64,000 bases of DNA from Himantopus leucocephalus (lineage: Eukaryota; Chordata; Aves; Charadriiformes; Recurvirostridae): positions 58,777,671 to 58,841,670 of the forward strand of contig RSEF01000031.1 of NCBI GenBank assembly GCA_003993805.1, given 5' to 3'. The notes below the pieces were generated by a model. It had not been told where the DNA came from and ran no database searches. It worked only from the letters and a program-made list of their open reading frames with translations. The position numbers and the translations under genes are program-made. Position 1 is the first letter of the stretch, and each line of letters begins with the position of its first letter. Shown here in pieces: positions 10,901-25,900 of this stretch.

Positions 10901-13900
10901 AATACATGAAGTTGGACAGGTTATGTTTGTTCCTCCATTCCAGCCTCTAATTCAGCTGCAATGTGGATTGGTAAAACCTCTAGTGAAACTCCTTTCCACC
11001 TGCTTAGGTTCGTATTGAATGAATCTCAGAGTCGACAAAACATGCCCTCGGCCCAGGGCTCTTCATCCAGTAGCGTGGGAGGTCCTGGAATCCCTCAGCC
11101 ACCTCCAGGGATGAGCTTTTATGCAGCCAAAAGGGTCATTGGAGACAGCCCATGGACACCAGAGCTACTGGAACAGGTACTTGCTGTGGGGCTGGTCCTC
11201 AGTGAACTGGGGTTAGTAACAGGGATGGCTACAGACAGAGGAATGGAAGGCTGGAGGGAAAATACGTAACTAATTCTGACCAGGTCTTTAGTTACTGTGA
11301 AGGATTTTATTGTGGGACTTCGCCTGATGCCTCAAGGAGCTTTACGATGGTGAGCTGGGGTGGGAGGTGCCAGCAGTTCTCAGAGCTGGTTAGGAAGCAG
11401 CCACAACGGCAGGCTACTCTTCTGTTTTCCTTCTAGAGAAGGTTACAGAACTCTCTTATGTTGACAAAGTGTCCCTTTTTAGCAGAGAAGTAGCGGAGTA
11501 TCCCTAATTGTAATGCTGATATTACTGCTGGGCGCTGCTAAAGAGATGGAGAGCGTGTGGACTTCTCCTTAGCAAGCAGAAGCCATCATTTCAGATGGCT
11601 GAACTGCTGTGGTTATTGTAACATATGTTTTGTTGTCAGTAACACTGCCTTTACTTTCCACACGGTTGAACAGTGTAAGCTGGGGATAGTGAAGTTCATC
11701 GAAGCTGAGCAAGTGCCAGAACTTGAAGCTGTTATACACCTGGTTGTAGCCTCCAGTGATACAAGACACAGTGTTGCCACCGCAGCAGACCTTGAACTAA
11801 AAAGCAAACAAAGGTACAAGTTCGGGTGTTTGGAAAAGACGGTGCTAGTGTTCCTAACAAAGCTAGCTGCAATTAATGTAGTGCTCCGGGAGGACGAAGG
11901 CTGCAAGTCCCCCCCGTACCTGCGAAGCTGCCGCGTGTTCATATGGGGATGGGAACGGTGTTGCAGCTGGGAACATCGCTTGGCTCTGCAGCTGACAGCT
12001 TTAGCTGTCTGTTTTCAGTCATCTCTGGTATTGCTTTTGAGCCATTTGCTTACTCCTTGGTTTCCAAATTGCCCTCTGTGGGTTATTGATGCTCAGTAAC
12101 GACTTAGTAAGTGATTCACAGCTGGTCAACTGACCTATATTGTCTTTCCCAAAAAGCGTTCTTTCATTTACTTTATTAAGGGAGTAAAGAGACTGTAAAT
12201 GTGAAGTAAACCATAGTCTTGGAAGTTTGGCAGCCACTGTTGTCTGTATTATTAAAGCTTTTACGCATCTGCAGTCCACCTTTCGTCATTTAAAGACGAT
12301 GCTTCTGTCTTTAACTCATCAAGAGGCCAGAGTAATTGCTGTTGGCACTGTTTGCTGAGTCATTGATTGTGCAAGGTTTGCTGGCTCATGTAGGAGAAGA
12401 GGCCTGCCTTTGCAATGTGTAGGTGGCTTCTGTATTACTAGAAGTATGGGACTGTTTAACTTGGAGTCAAATACGTAACATGAAACCTTCTCCATTCAAG
12501 TCTATTCATGTGCCTCAATCATGGCAGGGGAGATGATTCTAGTAAGTGACGACAGCCTGGTTAAGGAGGGCAGTCCGTCCTTTGCTGCTTGTCTCATCTT
12601 TCCCTTTGTGTTGGTATTCTTTACCTGGAGAGCAAAATACATGTGTGGACAAAATGCATGTTAATGTGCAATGTTAAATGTCTTTTATGGGAAATACATG
12701 CTACTTCATAGCTCATTTGTTTGGAAATCAGTTCCTTTACTTAAAGGAAGAGATGGTTCTGTCTCCTTCACTTTTCTGAAGCATGCATGCTTAACTTTTT
12801 GTTTTCTGTGGGGTGTTTTTTGGGTATGTGTGTGTGTGTTCCAAACAGTCTCATCAATAACTAGCATTAGATGGTTATCATGGGCACACTGGCTTTTCTG
12901 AGACACCAAGATGAAATAGTCCTAGAATTAAAAATACCCTCTTCTCTATTGAAATGTCAAAGCACTGAGGTTGAAGAATGTGGAGAAATTTCTTAACAGA
13001 TGACCATTCTGTATTTAGTTGGTAGACTACCATGGTTGTATGTCTTGTTTCAGTGGGAAAGAAGGGAGCACGTAGGTCTCTCATAAATTATTTTGAATTA
13101 TATTGTCAGAATTTGTAGGTGAAATTTGTAATCACTTCACATTCTTCATGATTATATATTATGTGGATGTGGGAGGAGTGATTAGAGCTCAAATTAGATC
13201 TATTAAAACCCTGGTATGAGTATGATGCAAAATGCTGTAAAACATATATTCTAAAAAGTAATCAAAGGTCAAAATCATAACATGTTGGTGTTCAATGTGT
13301 TTTTTTCTTTAGTTTAATTGATTGGAACAATCCTGCTATCATCAACAAAATGTATAAAGTGTACCTGGGGGATATACCACTGAAAACCAAGGAGGTAGGG
13401 TTTGCCTTCAGATTTGCATACCTGCTTACTTTCTGAAGCTGCAGTTTTACTTGCCTTATTGTATTTGGAGAAGACATGTATGTATTTCTTAAATCTATCA
13501 CTTTCTTTGATCTCTCTTTTCACTGAACATTTTTTGGTATTGAATGATTTTTTCTCTGTCCCACTGTGTTGTGATTTGCAGTAGAATGTAATTTAGCTAA
13601 CTTAAAAGTACTGCTGTCGAAAGGCGCACTGTATTATTTTAACTCTGTTTCTGACAGGGATCTGTTCTGAAACCAGAAATGAAACGAGAGTCAGTCAGCA
13701 CCCGTGTTAAATTAAAGATAGTTCCTCATCTTCTGCGATCCAGGCAAGCTGCAGAAACGTTCCCAGCTAACATTCAGGTAATGCTTACGTTCCCAAGCTG
13801 CTCTTCCTAATGAGCTTGAGTTCCTCCAGTATTTGAGGGAGGGAAACACTATTACTGATAACAGTGTTTAAAGAAGAAACGGAATTAGAAAACCTTTGAA

Positions 13901-16900
13901 AGTGAGGCCAGATACTCTCTAATCTACTCTTTATTCCTTTTGGCCAGGTGGTTTATGATGGACTCTTTGGTGCAAACACAAATGCAAAACTGAGAAGTCT
14001 GTCCTTGCAGTTCGTGCATCATATTTGTATCATGTGAGTAATTCAGAGTGAGCACAATGGTTTTTAGCGATTTGGCTAGAAGGCACTCTGTTTTCTAAAT
14101 ATGTAGCTGAACTAAGGGCAAAGAAAGAGTACTAGAACTCGTAGAAAGTAGATTTTTTTCTTAATCCTGAAATCTGTGTGTGTGTGTTCTTGCACATATT
14201 AAGTTGTAATTTCACAAAGTTGAGAAGAAGTAGTGCTGAGGGAAGATACTTCTAAGGGATGCAACAGATAATATTTTATTTGTTGGTTTCTCTAATTGCA
14301 GTTGTCCAGAAAGTAAAATAAAGCCATTGGGCCCAATGCTTTTGAATGGACTTACAAAGCTGATCAATGAATACAAAGAGGTAAGTTGAAAGGTTCTTTG
14401 TTATAGAGCTATAGTTCTTCCTATGAAGAAGATACCTTTGTGATGGAAACTGATAAATCTCTTTTTTGTAGTTGCTGGAGATGGCTATCAAAGGATACTT
14501 TTTAAGAAATTTTGTTGGAAGAGAAGCAAACACTTTAAAAGGCTGTATAAGAAAACTGTTTTATTTGTTTAACAGCTATGGATAAGTGCTTGGACACTAT
14601 TTGCAAAGTCTCAGGAAATAATAGTGTTGGTAATTTAAAGAATGAGGCCAGAGTAGCATGTAGCTGCTGTTGCTCATCACTGTGGAGCACACAGGGGCCT
14701 CAGCTGCAGGCATATACCCCGTTGTGATAAGCAGCTGTATAGGCCTGCTTGTAATACCTTCAGTCCTGTCTGTCCAGGGACGGTACTGCCGTGGCAAGGG
14801 TGTTACAAACAGGACCACAAATGCCTGACCAGTGCCACTTCAGAAGGCAAATTGCCCACAATACTCCTTCATGGACGTTATGAAGGGCTGACGTTGCAGA
14901 CCTCCTCTTCTGCAGCTTTGATCCTCTCGCTGGTTCATTTGAACTGTTGGATGTGACCTTCTGGCCTGAGTTGGTGTTGAGTACGTGGGCCTCCCCTGCC
15001 ATTGGGAAGGGCATAAAAAAGAAGTGTTCAGGAGGAAGCAAGCCCATATATAAATGTGCTGCACTGGTCATCTGCAGGCTCCGCTGTGCAAACAGCTTCC
15101 TTTGTGTCAAGCTGCTGTTTAGGACCAGTGGAAGGTTTCTGTCCCTTTGCTACTGTTTCCTATACTTGCTGAATCTCTCTTGAAATAAAACGCAAGTAGC
15201 TGAGACCAGAAAGGAGATTTATGTTTTGTCAGAATTTGTAATTTTCTGTTTCTTGTGGAAAAGCATGCTTTCTGTGTTCCTGTGTAATGCTTTTATTCTT
15301 GGATACAATTATTTTATGTTCCGGCATTCTTTGTCTGTGAAAGCCTGTTTGAGCACTTTGGAGACAGGATTTTAAAATATATGCCTTTATGTATTTCTGG
15401 TTTTGCTGAATTTTATTTATTGTTTTATCATTCAAGGATTCAAAACTGCTGTCCATGGCATATTCAGCGGTTGGAAAGCTCTCCAGGTAACTGAAGCGCC
15501 ATTTAAGCAATGGGACACTGAATAATTTTTCCAGAGTAATCTGTTACTTTATCAGCAGCAAGCTTAATGCCACCTGCCAATTTTGCAATTGACTGTACAG
15601 TGCAGAGAAAGGCATTCTTCTTGTGACATCTCCAGAGGTGTAAAAAGAAATATGTTTTTAGTTGATATGTTCTCTAGCAGTGATTAATGGCAGCTTATGA
15701 ATTATGCACAGAATTTAAGAAATGGTTCCACTTTCTGGATTGCCAGAAACATATATTTAAGGAATGTACAGCAAAGACCAGAGGGCATGAAGCTAGACAA
15801 GTGGCTAGTTCAGTGGTATGCTGGTGATCTAAGTGATTGTCCATAGACTGTCTCGCTTTCCAAACTGTGTTAAGGGGGAGTGTGCTGCTACATGATGGAA
15901 ATGGATAAGATAGAGCAAGCTTTCCCTGCTGGCTCTGTTTTGTTTGACAGTTAAGATGTGGGATGAGGGGAAGACCAATGAAATGTGAAGCATTTCAATT
16001 CAAAAACCCCAAAACTTCATGTATTAAAATATCTTGTTTCAGCCGAATGCCTCAGCTCTTTACCAAGGATATAGCACTGGTACAGCAGTTTTTTGAAGCT
16101 TTATGCAAGGTGAGTGAGTGCTGGCAGAGCTTTGGGAAATCATTAATATTTTGTGCTGGTTTTGCTTAATTCTTGTCACTGCACACTATAATGTGAAAAC
16201 TCTCGGTTTTGTACTGCAGGAAGATGCTGATACTAGGCTTGCCATTCAGGAGGCCTTGTCTATGATGGTTGGAGCATACAGTAGCTTGGAAGGAGCCCAG
16301 CGTACCCTGATGGAAGCTCTTGTAGCTTCTTATTTAATAAAGGTATTTTCAGTGGAGTCAAAATTAAGTACCTTAAAAAAAGTGCTATTAATTGTTTTCC
16401 TGTTTCCTGACATTTCCTGATGTATACTTTTTGAAACAGGTCTCCCTTTTCGTACTGATAGTATTGGCCTGTCTGGAAGAAGAGGGGGTGTGTATGCTCC
16501 CATGAAATATTTTTAATATGGTACAGTGGCTGCAAGAAGGGTGACAGTGCAGTTTTCTATTTGTGTTCTGTTTTGCAAAGAAACAAAGCCATTGCGATTG
16601 CGCTGTATGTTTCTCGTAGTCTACTCCTAGGAAAACTTTGAGAAGTAGGTGCTTCAAGGGCAGTGTCTTGTGAAATGCTTTGTGAAAGCAAGAGTTTGGT
16701 AGAAAGGATTGTTTGCTGCTAAGTGGGGATCTCAGTGTGCTGTGTGATTTCTAACATTATAAAGCACCTGGGAACCTCCCCAGGAACTCAGCCTTGAGAC
16801 TGTAATCCAGAGGAAACCACACTTCACTGGCTTTCTTACTTTACTGTCTTGTTTGTGTTCAGAACTCTCCAGAGGTCTGGGTTTTCAGAAATAATGGGGT

Positions 16901-19900
16901 TTGTATACTCTGTGTTTACATGGGTACTCAGGGTGACTGTGGAGGTATATGTATTTCTTGTGGTTGGACTATAACTGCGTAAGAGACTATTTCATGCTGA
17001 TAACTCTTTTGCTTGGGTGCTCTAGGTCTCCAGGCAATACTGGTTTGAGACTGTCTGAACCCAGCAGAGAGAATGACCACCCTAAGCTAATGTTTCTTTT
17101 CCACCCCTGGCTGCGCTGCTCTTAAGTGCAACTCTGTTTTGTTTGGATAGATGATGTATGTCATTCTTCATTTCAAAACTGCCTAGATGGGGCAGTTCAG
17201 ATGTCTAAGAATTAGCGGTAACCCTGATTTATGATTCCCAAAAATATGCCTGTATTTAATTAAACAATTCATTCTTCACTTGTGTATATATGAGAAGCTA
17301 GCTTTTCCTTTCCCTGTCTCCTGCCATGTGAAGAGCTAGCAAGAACAGTCTCTCAAAATGTCTAAACTCTTTGAGTCACATTGGTTCCAGAGGACAAAAC
17401 AGATGACTGATGATTTACAAGTGGTGAATGCGGGTCATTAGTGTGGTCATTTAAAACCCAACCATATGTTTGTGTCTCTTCTCTTTAAGCCTGAAGTTCA
17501 AGTACGTCAAGTGGCTGTGAAATTTGCTAGCACAGTATTCCCTCCAGATCATATCCCTTCCAGATACTTACTCCTGTTAGCTGCAGGAGACCCGTAAGTT
17601 GTTTTCCTTTTTAAGTTATCTTCATATATATATACACACACACACACACTTGCATCCAGTATATATTTGGATGAAATATAAATGCATACATATGTGTTTA
17701 TGTATGTATGTACATAAAAACTCACTGAAAATCAAGTATGATAATTTGGAAATTAACCTTTACATAAGGCATTCTTGACAGTTCTGTGGCGAGCTGTTAC
17801 TGTGCCTTATGGTAGTCTTTGGCTTGGATTCTTGTTTCAGATGAACTGCTGTCACTAAAGCACCTCATGTTAATGATCAATTGCAATTGCAAAGTAAAAA
17901 TGCATTAACTGAAATCACCTCTACAGGAGCTAAAAATTATTTTTTACTGGCAAATTCTATCAGTCTATTTTTAGCTTGTATTTGCAAAAAGTTAGGAGCT
18001 CTCGCTTGTGAGAGTTGCCACTCTCAGCTGAGGAGTAGTTGACTCATTAAATTGGAGTAATCATTTCATTTGCAGTTTTCCGTTACTGCAATTTAAGTGG
18101 CGGGTTTTTTTTTCCAGCTTACTTTAATTGCTCGATTTTTGATGTAACTATTGGTAACTAAGGAAAGCTAAATAGATCGATTGCAACAAACCGGTCTGTC
18201 ATTGCAGTATCAGCACTGTTTCAGGAGTTGATCTTCTGCTAATTAGATAGCAATAAACCTTCTGGATGTCAGCTGAAGCTTGAATATAGGAAGTGATGGG
18301 GAGGAGGAGCAGATAGGAAAGCAAGAATGTGGGAACCAGGAACTGGTTGGTGGTGAACACTAGCAGGATGTAAGACAAGCAGAAGTGGGCTGATCCAGAC
18401 TATTTTGCAGAGGCCACTCATCACTATCCTTTTTCTTCCCCCTCTCTAGAATAAACAAATCATTAAAAGTTTTAATGCAAGCTTTTTTCCCCCTTCCTTT
18501 CAAAAGAAACACTACTCATTTAAAATCTTCTCTCTCTTCCCCAGCTTCCCAAGATATCTTATTGCTCATTAAAGGCCATTTGTTCTGTGCAAATAACGTC
18601 TGTTTCTCATCTTTTCTTCTGAAAGGCGGGAGGAGGTACATGGAGAAGCGCAGAGGGTGCTGAGAACATTTCCTGGTAAAAATGAAAAGGAGACTTCTGG
18701 GAAGCAGATGCCTTCCTTCCCTGAAATGGTCCATTACATTCAAGACAAGGTACCGTACTTCTGTCCCGGTAAATGACAAACACATGCCTGATGTATATGT
18801 AATAAGTGTCATCTTCCCTTCCCTGTATCCGTCTCACTCACCTGCCTCGAGGAATAAAGTTAGCTAAAATCACAGTGAAGACCACACATAGTATTGCTTT
18901 GCCAAGATTAGAATTCATCGTTACCTTCTGCTGGCAATAATTGCAAGAGATCCAAGTGTTAAGTAACAAAGAAGAGATCCTTTGACAAATGAATTATTTT
19001 GCTTTGATGCTGTTTGTGCAGAAGACGCGTGGAGCGAGGAACCCAGTGTTCATGGGTGATCATCCAGCATGTTTCACAAACACAGTTTGCTCACAAACAT
19101 GTTCCTGAAGGAACAGGAAGGTCACTCTCTGGTTTGGCTGTTGAAAAATAATACTGCGCATAAAACAGGAAAAAGATTTCAGACTAGGAAAGGGGATACT
19201 AGAACAAGTGAAGAAGTCTAGTTTGTTGACTTAAAGGCTTAATTATTCATCTTCATTGCAATCTGTGGAAATATTTGCCATGTAAATAACCTAATATGAG
19301 TCTAGTGGAATGATATGCCAAAAACTGTACTACTGAGTTTACCCTCACTGTTTGCACTGAGAGATCATCTGGAGAGGCGTTAAAATCCATTCTGTGTTAC
19401 ACGCTTCTGTGTATAGTAGCTGTACTAGGCTTATAAGGTATTAAGATGATGTGGAGGGTCACTGACAATTCTTTTTTCCCTCTGATAGTCTACTTTCTTT
19501 AAAAATGTCACGTGTATAATATTGGAGCACATCTGATTTTGCAAGAGATCTGTGGTAGAACTCTTATACCTGAGACATTTCTGGTGCAATGTTGTGTACT
19601 CTGTTGGTGTACTCTGCTACTGTATGAAGTATTTGAAACTTTATGAAAAAACTTGCCTTTGTCCAAAGTACTGGTTATTCAAATAGATATAAAAAAATTA
19701 AGAAACCAAGGTTGAGTTTTAGATAACACTATTAGATGCCTGTCCCCTTGTAGTTAATTTTCAAATTTTCCTTGACTTCGGTAATGTCATTAAATAGCTA
19801 TGGATCAGCCTAGTTTAATCACTACTGAGAAAAACAAGATTCCCTTGCTCCTGGGTGGATTTAAAAAACATTTTTTGAGCACTTTTCAGATCTTCCTTAC

Positions 19901-22900
19901 ATGTCCTGAAGGCATATTAAAAAATCCTTGAGGTACATTTCTTTGGTTACTTATCTCGAAGTGTGAATTTTCACACATCATGAATAAACTGTGAGTGGTG
20001 GAAATGTTGGAGAACTTTGTATGCATTGCTTGGCACAGCAGGCCGAGATGCAAAATGGATTTCCTGCATGAGTTAGCATGATCCTTCTCTCCCTCTGCAA
20101 GAAAGTATATGTAAAAGAGTAGGATATGATCTGCTGGGTATGGATGGGGACCCATTCTTCTTCTGGTTCACTAAATCAGGTTTTCACTAACGGTTCTGGA
20201 TGTCATTGAAGTTCCAGCGCAGAAAAAGATGTGAGGGTCTGTTGACTTCTGTGCAACTGCCTTGTGAGTTTATTCAGAAGGAAAGCTGCCTTGCTGAATC
20301 CAGCCGTAGCACTGATGCGCATAGCACCTGGAGAATAGGGACGTGCTTTTCTGCAGCTTTTGCAGTGGGTGTTGTTGGAAGCCTTCTGTTGGGATGTTTT
20401 TCTGCTGGAATATTTCTGCTTGTCAAAGCTGACACTTGGATGGAAGGGAGTTGCTCACTTGCTGCAGCAGCCTTCTGCCTAGCAGGTAGCAGGGTCTGAG
20501 ACACCCCTGGGCTTGGCCGGTGGAAGCCTGGCTGCTCTGCCGCCTCTCCGGGCAGCGCTGCCATCCCCAGGCTTCCTGGCTGCCTGTCCTCTGGGCCGCC
20601 TCAGAGTTTGCAAGTTTATGAAGTATTTTATTTTTAAATTCTAAACCACTTCTTTTTTCCTGAAGGGAAGAAAGAATGTTGTCCTTTTCCAGCCTCCCCT
20701 GCTGTTTCCTCTCATGAATTCAGAGTTTCCACTTGCTGAGTTGATAGGGACATAAAGTTGACGGACCTAAACTGTACTATTACCAAGTGCACTGTGCCCA
20801 TCTTGTTATAGAACTGTTGTACATTTTCAGTTGCTAAGTGGAGGATAAACATAGTTGCATCAGCAAAATTTTGTTGACCTTTCCGACATCGCTGCTGTTC
20901 ATGGGTCTGAATGTTCCACTCTTAATATACTCTGTTGTTTAGGCCTCTCACCGAATGAAAACTCCGGCTAAATATATGACTGGAACTGCAGCGTTGCCTT
21001 TCAATCCTGCCACATTCGGAGAGGTAATTGTCTGGATTTACTTCCTCGGATACGTGTACCAATATTTATTTAGAGGACAGTGTAAGAAGCTAACAGTTAC
21101 CATAAGTCACCCTACATTCTAAAATTCCTCTTTTAAACAGATGTTGGGATTAAATCTCAGTCCTTTATCTGTCTGTCCTTAAATGGCAGTCTGAACAGGA
21201 CTTTCAAGGCGGGTGGGTGGGAGGACTGTTCCCAAGAGGGCTGCTCCACTGCTTTCTGCAGCATACCTAGTGTAACAGCTTGTCGGAGGGAGAAACTGGC
21301 AATCCTGTGCAAAAGTCCTGTTATGCTCCTTGAGGCTGTTCTTTTCATAGCAGATTCCCTGGCTTCGGTGATATGTAGACACAAACTCGGGTGTGATGCA
21401 AGGTGTGTATTAGCAATGCATTGGGTTGCATTTGCGTGCATGCCAAATTGGTATAGGGTACAGGCTGAACTGCCTGCAAGGAGGTTGCATCAGCTGATGA
21501 CGAACCAAAAGTCTGCGTATGATTTAATCTTTTGAGAGTGATGCAGGCACTGTAGGGTCGTCTGCTTACACAGGCGTCTTGTAGGAACTGGTCCTAAGAT
21601 TCACTACACTTTCTATTTGTTCCTGTCTCCATGCTGACTCTTCTGTCCGGAGTTGATTGAAGAAGAAACTGTCTTGCTTTGGTTACATTAAATACAGCAT
21701 ATTTCCTGCTCTTTTATTTTGTCTCCTCCACGATTTTCCAAGTGCTCATGCACTCAGTATCCTGTGTTTTTCTCTTCTCTACTTAGATAGTCCTGTATCT
21801 GCGGATGTGTCTTGCTCACAGTGCAGGTGTGGTGCCAACCTCACAGAACTTGGCAGATATGCAAGATCATGCTCCAGCCATTGGACGTTACGTAAGAAAC
21901 CTCATGTCTGGCAACCCCGTAACTTTTTCTTCCTCGTCCTCTTCAAAAAGTGCAGAAACCAACCCTGTACATATATATATTGGCCTTCTTCAGCAGCTGC
22001 TAGCTGGTGTTGGAGGTAAGAAGCTGTGTGCAGCATCAACTTGAAGGAAAAAAAAAAAGTCTTCTCATCTTAGAAATGAGTTGCCAGGCTTAGTGCTTTA
22101 AACTTGGCTGCAGCAATCACAGAGTTGCAACATGAACTATAAACTCTTCGGTTTAAGCTTGTTCTCTTCTGTGCTGCTGCGTAGGTGGGAGAAAGCAGGA
22201 CAGTAAAATTGCAGCATTGGTTGACATCATGCTTTAAGATTGTGAGGCCATTGTCTATAACAGCTTCCCTCACCAGTGAGTGCTGTGTCTTCCTCACTCT
22301 GATAATAGCGTATCTGTGACAAGTGTAGTCTTAAAGCACTTGAATGCCTTTAGAACAAATTGCTACCAGAATGTTTTCTTCTATTAGTTTCCCTAATATT
22401 TCTGAGAAATACTATACACCGTTATTCTGTATTGTTTGTTATTCCTAGTGAATTGCAAGTGAATGCTTTGAAACGACTGATACTTCCTAACTAACCTCTT
22501 TTTATCACTGCTTGTTAGATTGTTGTAAATATTGCAATTGTTTGATAACCTGAGTCTTTAATTACTCTTTAGGTTTGCCAGTCATGTATTGTCTTCTAGA
22601 AGTTGTTTCAGTGTATCCAGAAAAACTAGCCACCAGATTTGTAGACAAGATGGATTGGATAAAGGTATGTTGCAAACCCTTTTTTTGATTTATTTTTTTG
22701 GGTGGAGGGGGCTTGGCATTAGCAAAATCTGGCATTTTCCCATGTTGAAATGGAGTATTATTTCCAAGTATGCACTTAATTTGAAATCTGGTGTTTCTGC
22801 TTACAGTCGTCACCTCATGAGATGTTACACGTAGCAGGGTAGGGAAAATTATTATCTGGTGTTTCAACTTATAATCAACACCTCATGAGATGTTTTATGT

Positions 22901-25900
22901 AGTGAGATGGGGAAGATTATTTTTTGGTTCTTTGGTGTTTCTGGTTTTGTTCATTGACCTACACGTGCTGCGTAGTCTATGTCATTGATTCTGTTGGTCT
23001 AGTCAGTTTTTCGCCTTGATCAGAAGATCCATTAAACAGCAAAAGAAAACTGAAAACAAAATTTTGCAAATTTTTTAGGGAATTTTTTAACAATGGGAAT
23101 GTTCCAGTGGAAAGACGTGAGTGGGTTCTCAGAAAATGAGATGGATTAGATCCCTAATTGTTTTAGAGACCTTTCTGTGGAGGTTTTTTATGATTTTTAT
23201 TAGCCTCAAACAAAAAAACATACAAACTGGAGCCTGCTTGGGAATAAGCCAAAGAGAAGTCTGCTTTCCCTAGATTCTTTTCTCAGGCAACTTCCTGCTT
23301 TTTCATGATTTGCTTCAGGCATCTAGGATTTGCTAAGCTCTTACAGGTTGCTTTTGCTTTCATTAGGAGCATCTGGCAGAAAACAATACTTGGTGAAGTT
23401 AGAAAAATTAGAATGTATTCTAATAATTTCTTGTGCTAATATCTGTGCTTCATTGCATTGTATACAGTTTACCACATCTCATTTAAGTGCAGGTATGAAC
23501 CTCAAATGAGAGGACTTAAAAACATTCTCCTTTTCAGTATTGCTCATGATTTGCGGGAAAACCTTTTTCTTCGGCCTGGTGTCCATTTGCAAAATTCAGC
23601 TTCGAGGGGTGGTAACTGATACTACCTAGTTCCAGAAATACTGTTGTAAATCATCCTTTGTGTGATTTCGCTTTGCCACGTAGAAGGAACGGGTCCAGGG
23701 GTTTGTTAGAAGTCAGCAATGCAATCTGATCCAGGTTTTGAGTTGAAGTTAGAGTTATGTTTCATGAGCCTGGCAGATCTCGTTTCATGTTTGTTTGTTT
23801 GCTTGGCTCATTTTTGCCTTCTTTGTGGTGGCCCAAGCTATTCAAAGCTGTGGGTATGAATTTTTCACATGAGTGTGTTTCATTATACATCACATTAATG
23901 GCAGAGGTAAGATAATATCTTGACAAATGACCTGAGGCTTCCCAAATTCAGCTTTTTAACAATTTAGATAATGCAAGTTCTCTAATACAGAGTGGATAAA
24001 TTTGCATTGAGAGCTCTGATTTCCTGGACACTTTGGGGGTTTTTTACCATTGGATTTAACTGGTTTAACCTCTCAGGGTTTGTTTTTTTTTTCCTTTAAT
24101 AAAAAGGAAATGGAAGCCTCCAGTAGCTCAAGAGAAATAGTGTTTTTAGGGGTTGTTTTTCTAGATCAGTATGGACGCAAAGTGTGGGAAGTTCTTCTCT
24201 GAAGACAAAATTTGGCCAAGCGTTCAGTCTGCGTGTTTAATGCAGAACTGGCAGATAGCCCTCTTGTGGCTAGTGGTAATCTTCCTCCTAAACGCTGGGT
24301 GTGTAATGAACGCTTTGCTGAATTGAGTGCTTTGTTTCTTACTAAATGATAATGGTGTCGGTTTAAAGGGTGGTTTCTGAGTTAAGTACTATTTATGTAG
24401 CTGCATGACAGTTCTGCTTGTATATTTGAAGCTCTGTCTGAACAGACTGTATAACAAGCTGCTTCCATATTTTGTGTTTCTTTTTTTAAAACTCCCGCAG
24501 AGCCTGATGAACACGAACAAAGAAGAAATGCGCGAGCTTGCAGCCCTGTTTTATTCTGTAGTGCTGTCTACCATGTCTGGAGATGAGCTTAGGGCCTCCT
24601 TGGAGCAGCTGATCAAGATGACAAAAGACAACCATGTAACTACCTTCCTTTGTCTGCTGCTTCTTGTTTTATTTCCTGTCATGTAACTGGTAGGAAATCT
24701 GAATCTCACAGTGTGTCCAGGATGTATTAGCCTTAATCTGAGTGTAAAATTAACTAGATGACTTCCAGTTGGACGGTGAGAAGGGATTTTTGTTGTAGGT
24801 GAGCGCAACAGATCTTTAAATAAATTAATCCCCAAAGCTGTTGTTAAGGTCAGTCGGAGGGTTTCCTGGAGGCACTTCCCAAGCAAAGCCAGTACCATCA
24901 CATATTTAACCACTTTTAGCCAGCTAAATATTCCTCATCCCATTGAGTGGTAATGGATCACACTACCTACCTCGAACAATTTACTGATTCCTTATTTGTG
25001 AGTGACTACAGGTATCTGCAGAACTAAGACAATATTTGGCTCGTTAAATGTTTACCCTCTGCTCCCCTCCTGAGCCATAGCAGCCTCCTGCCGCCCCATC
25101 TCCTCATGCGTTGCCCTGCCAGCAGCCTTTGCCGGGTGAGGGCTGGCTTCTTCCCTCCCACCCCACACCAGCAGCTCAGCAGCCCTCCGCCGCCGTATGG
25201 CTGTGGTGGGTTTGCCTGCCTTCCCTCCTACGGCAGCTCCTTCCCCCTCCCGTTATCCTTATCTCTGCATTTTGCCACCACGAGCATGGGGAAGTAGCCC
25301 TGAAAACGGATCGGGCAGGTTTCTGCGCTGGTGTGTCTTGAATCCTGAAAGGGAGGGCAAGTAGTAGCATTTTTAGGTTATATTTCCCCAACACATTTTT
25401 ATGTCTGTCTCTGAAGGACTTAATGGGCCACCATTCTACATTGCAGGTAACAGGCTCAAAGGCTGACAAGAAGTGCTGATTGCTTTATGCCACATTTAGC
25501 AAACATGACTTCTTTTGAATCTGTGAAAGCTGTGTCTGTGAGCCCAAGCCATATCATTGCTCAGTTTTATGTAGGGTGCAGCTTCCGCAGTCGCGAAGGC
25601 AGCGCAGGCGGATCCCAGCCCCCTACCACTGCTTTCTGCCCCGGTCACCCGTGAAGCCAGGGTTGACCTTTTGCAGAACCTGGCTGAAAATAAAGAAAAA
25701 TAAATCATGAAACACAAAAAAGCAGTGTGTTCCCATGCATTTTTGAGTTTGAGTCAGCTAGAGCTCTGGTTTTCTGCAAAGGTACAAAGCCAGTTGAATC
25801 AGTAGAGCTGGGGTGGTGGTGATCCCTAGTGGCTCAGCAAGGACTGCAGTGTAAATGGATAGCTGGTGCGGAGCGGGGAAGGACCCATCTTCAGCTGGCT

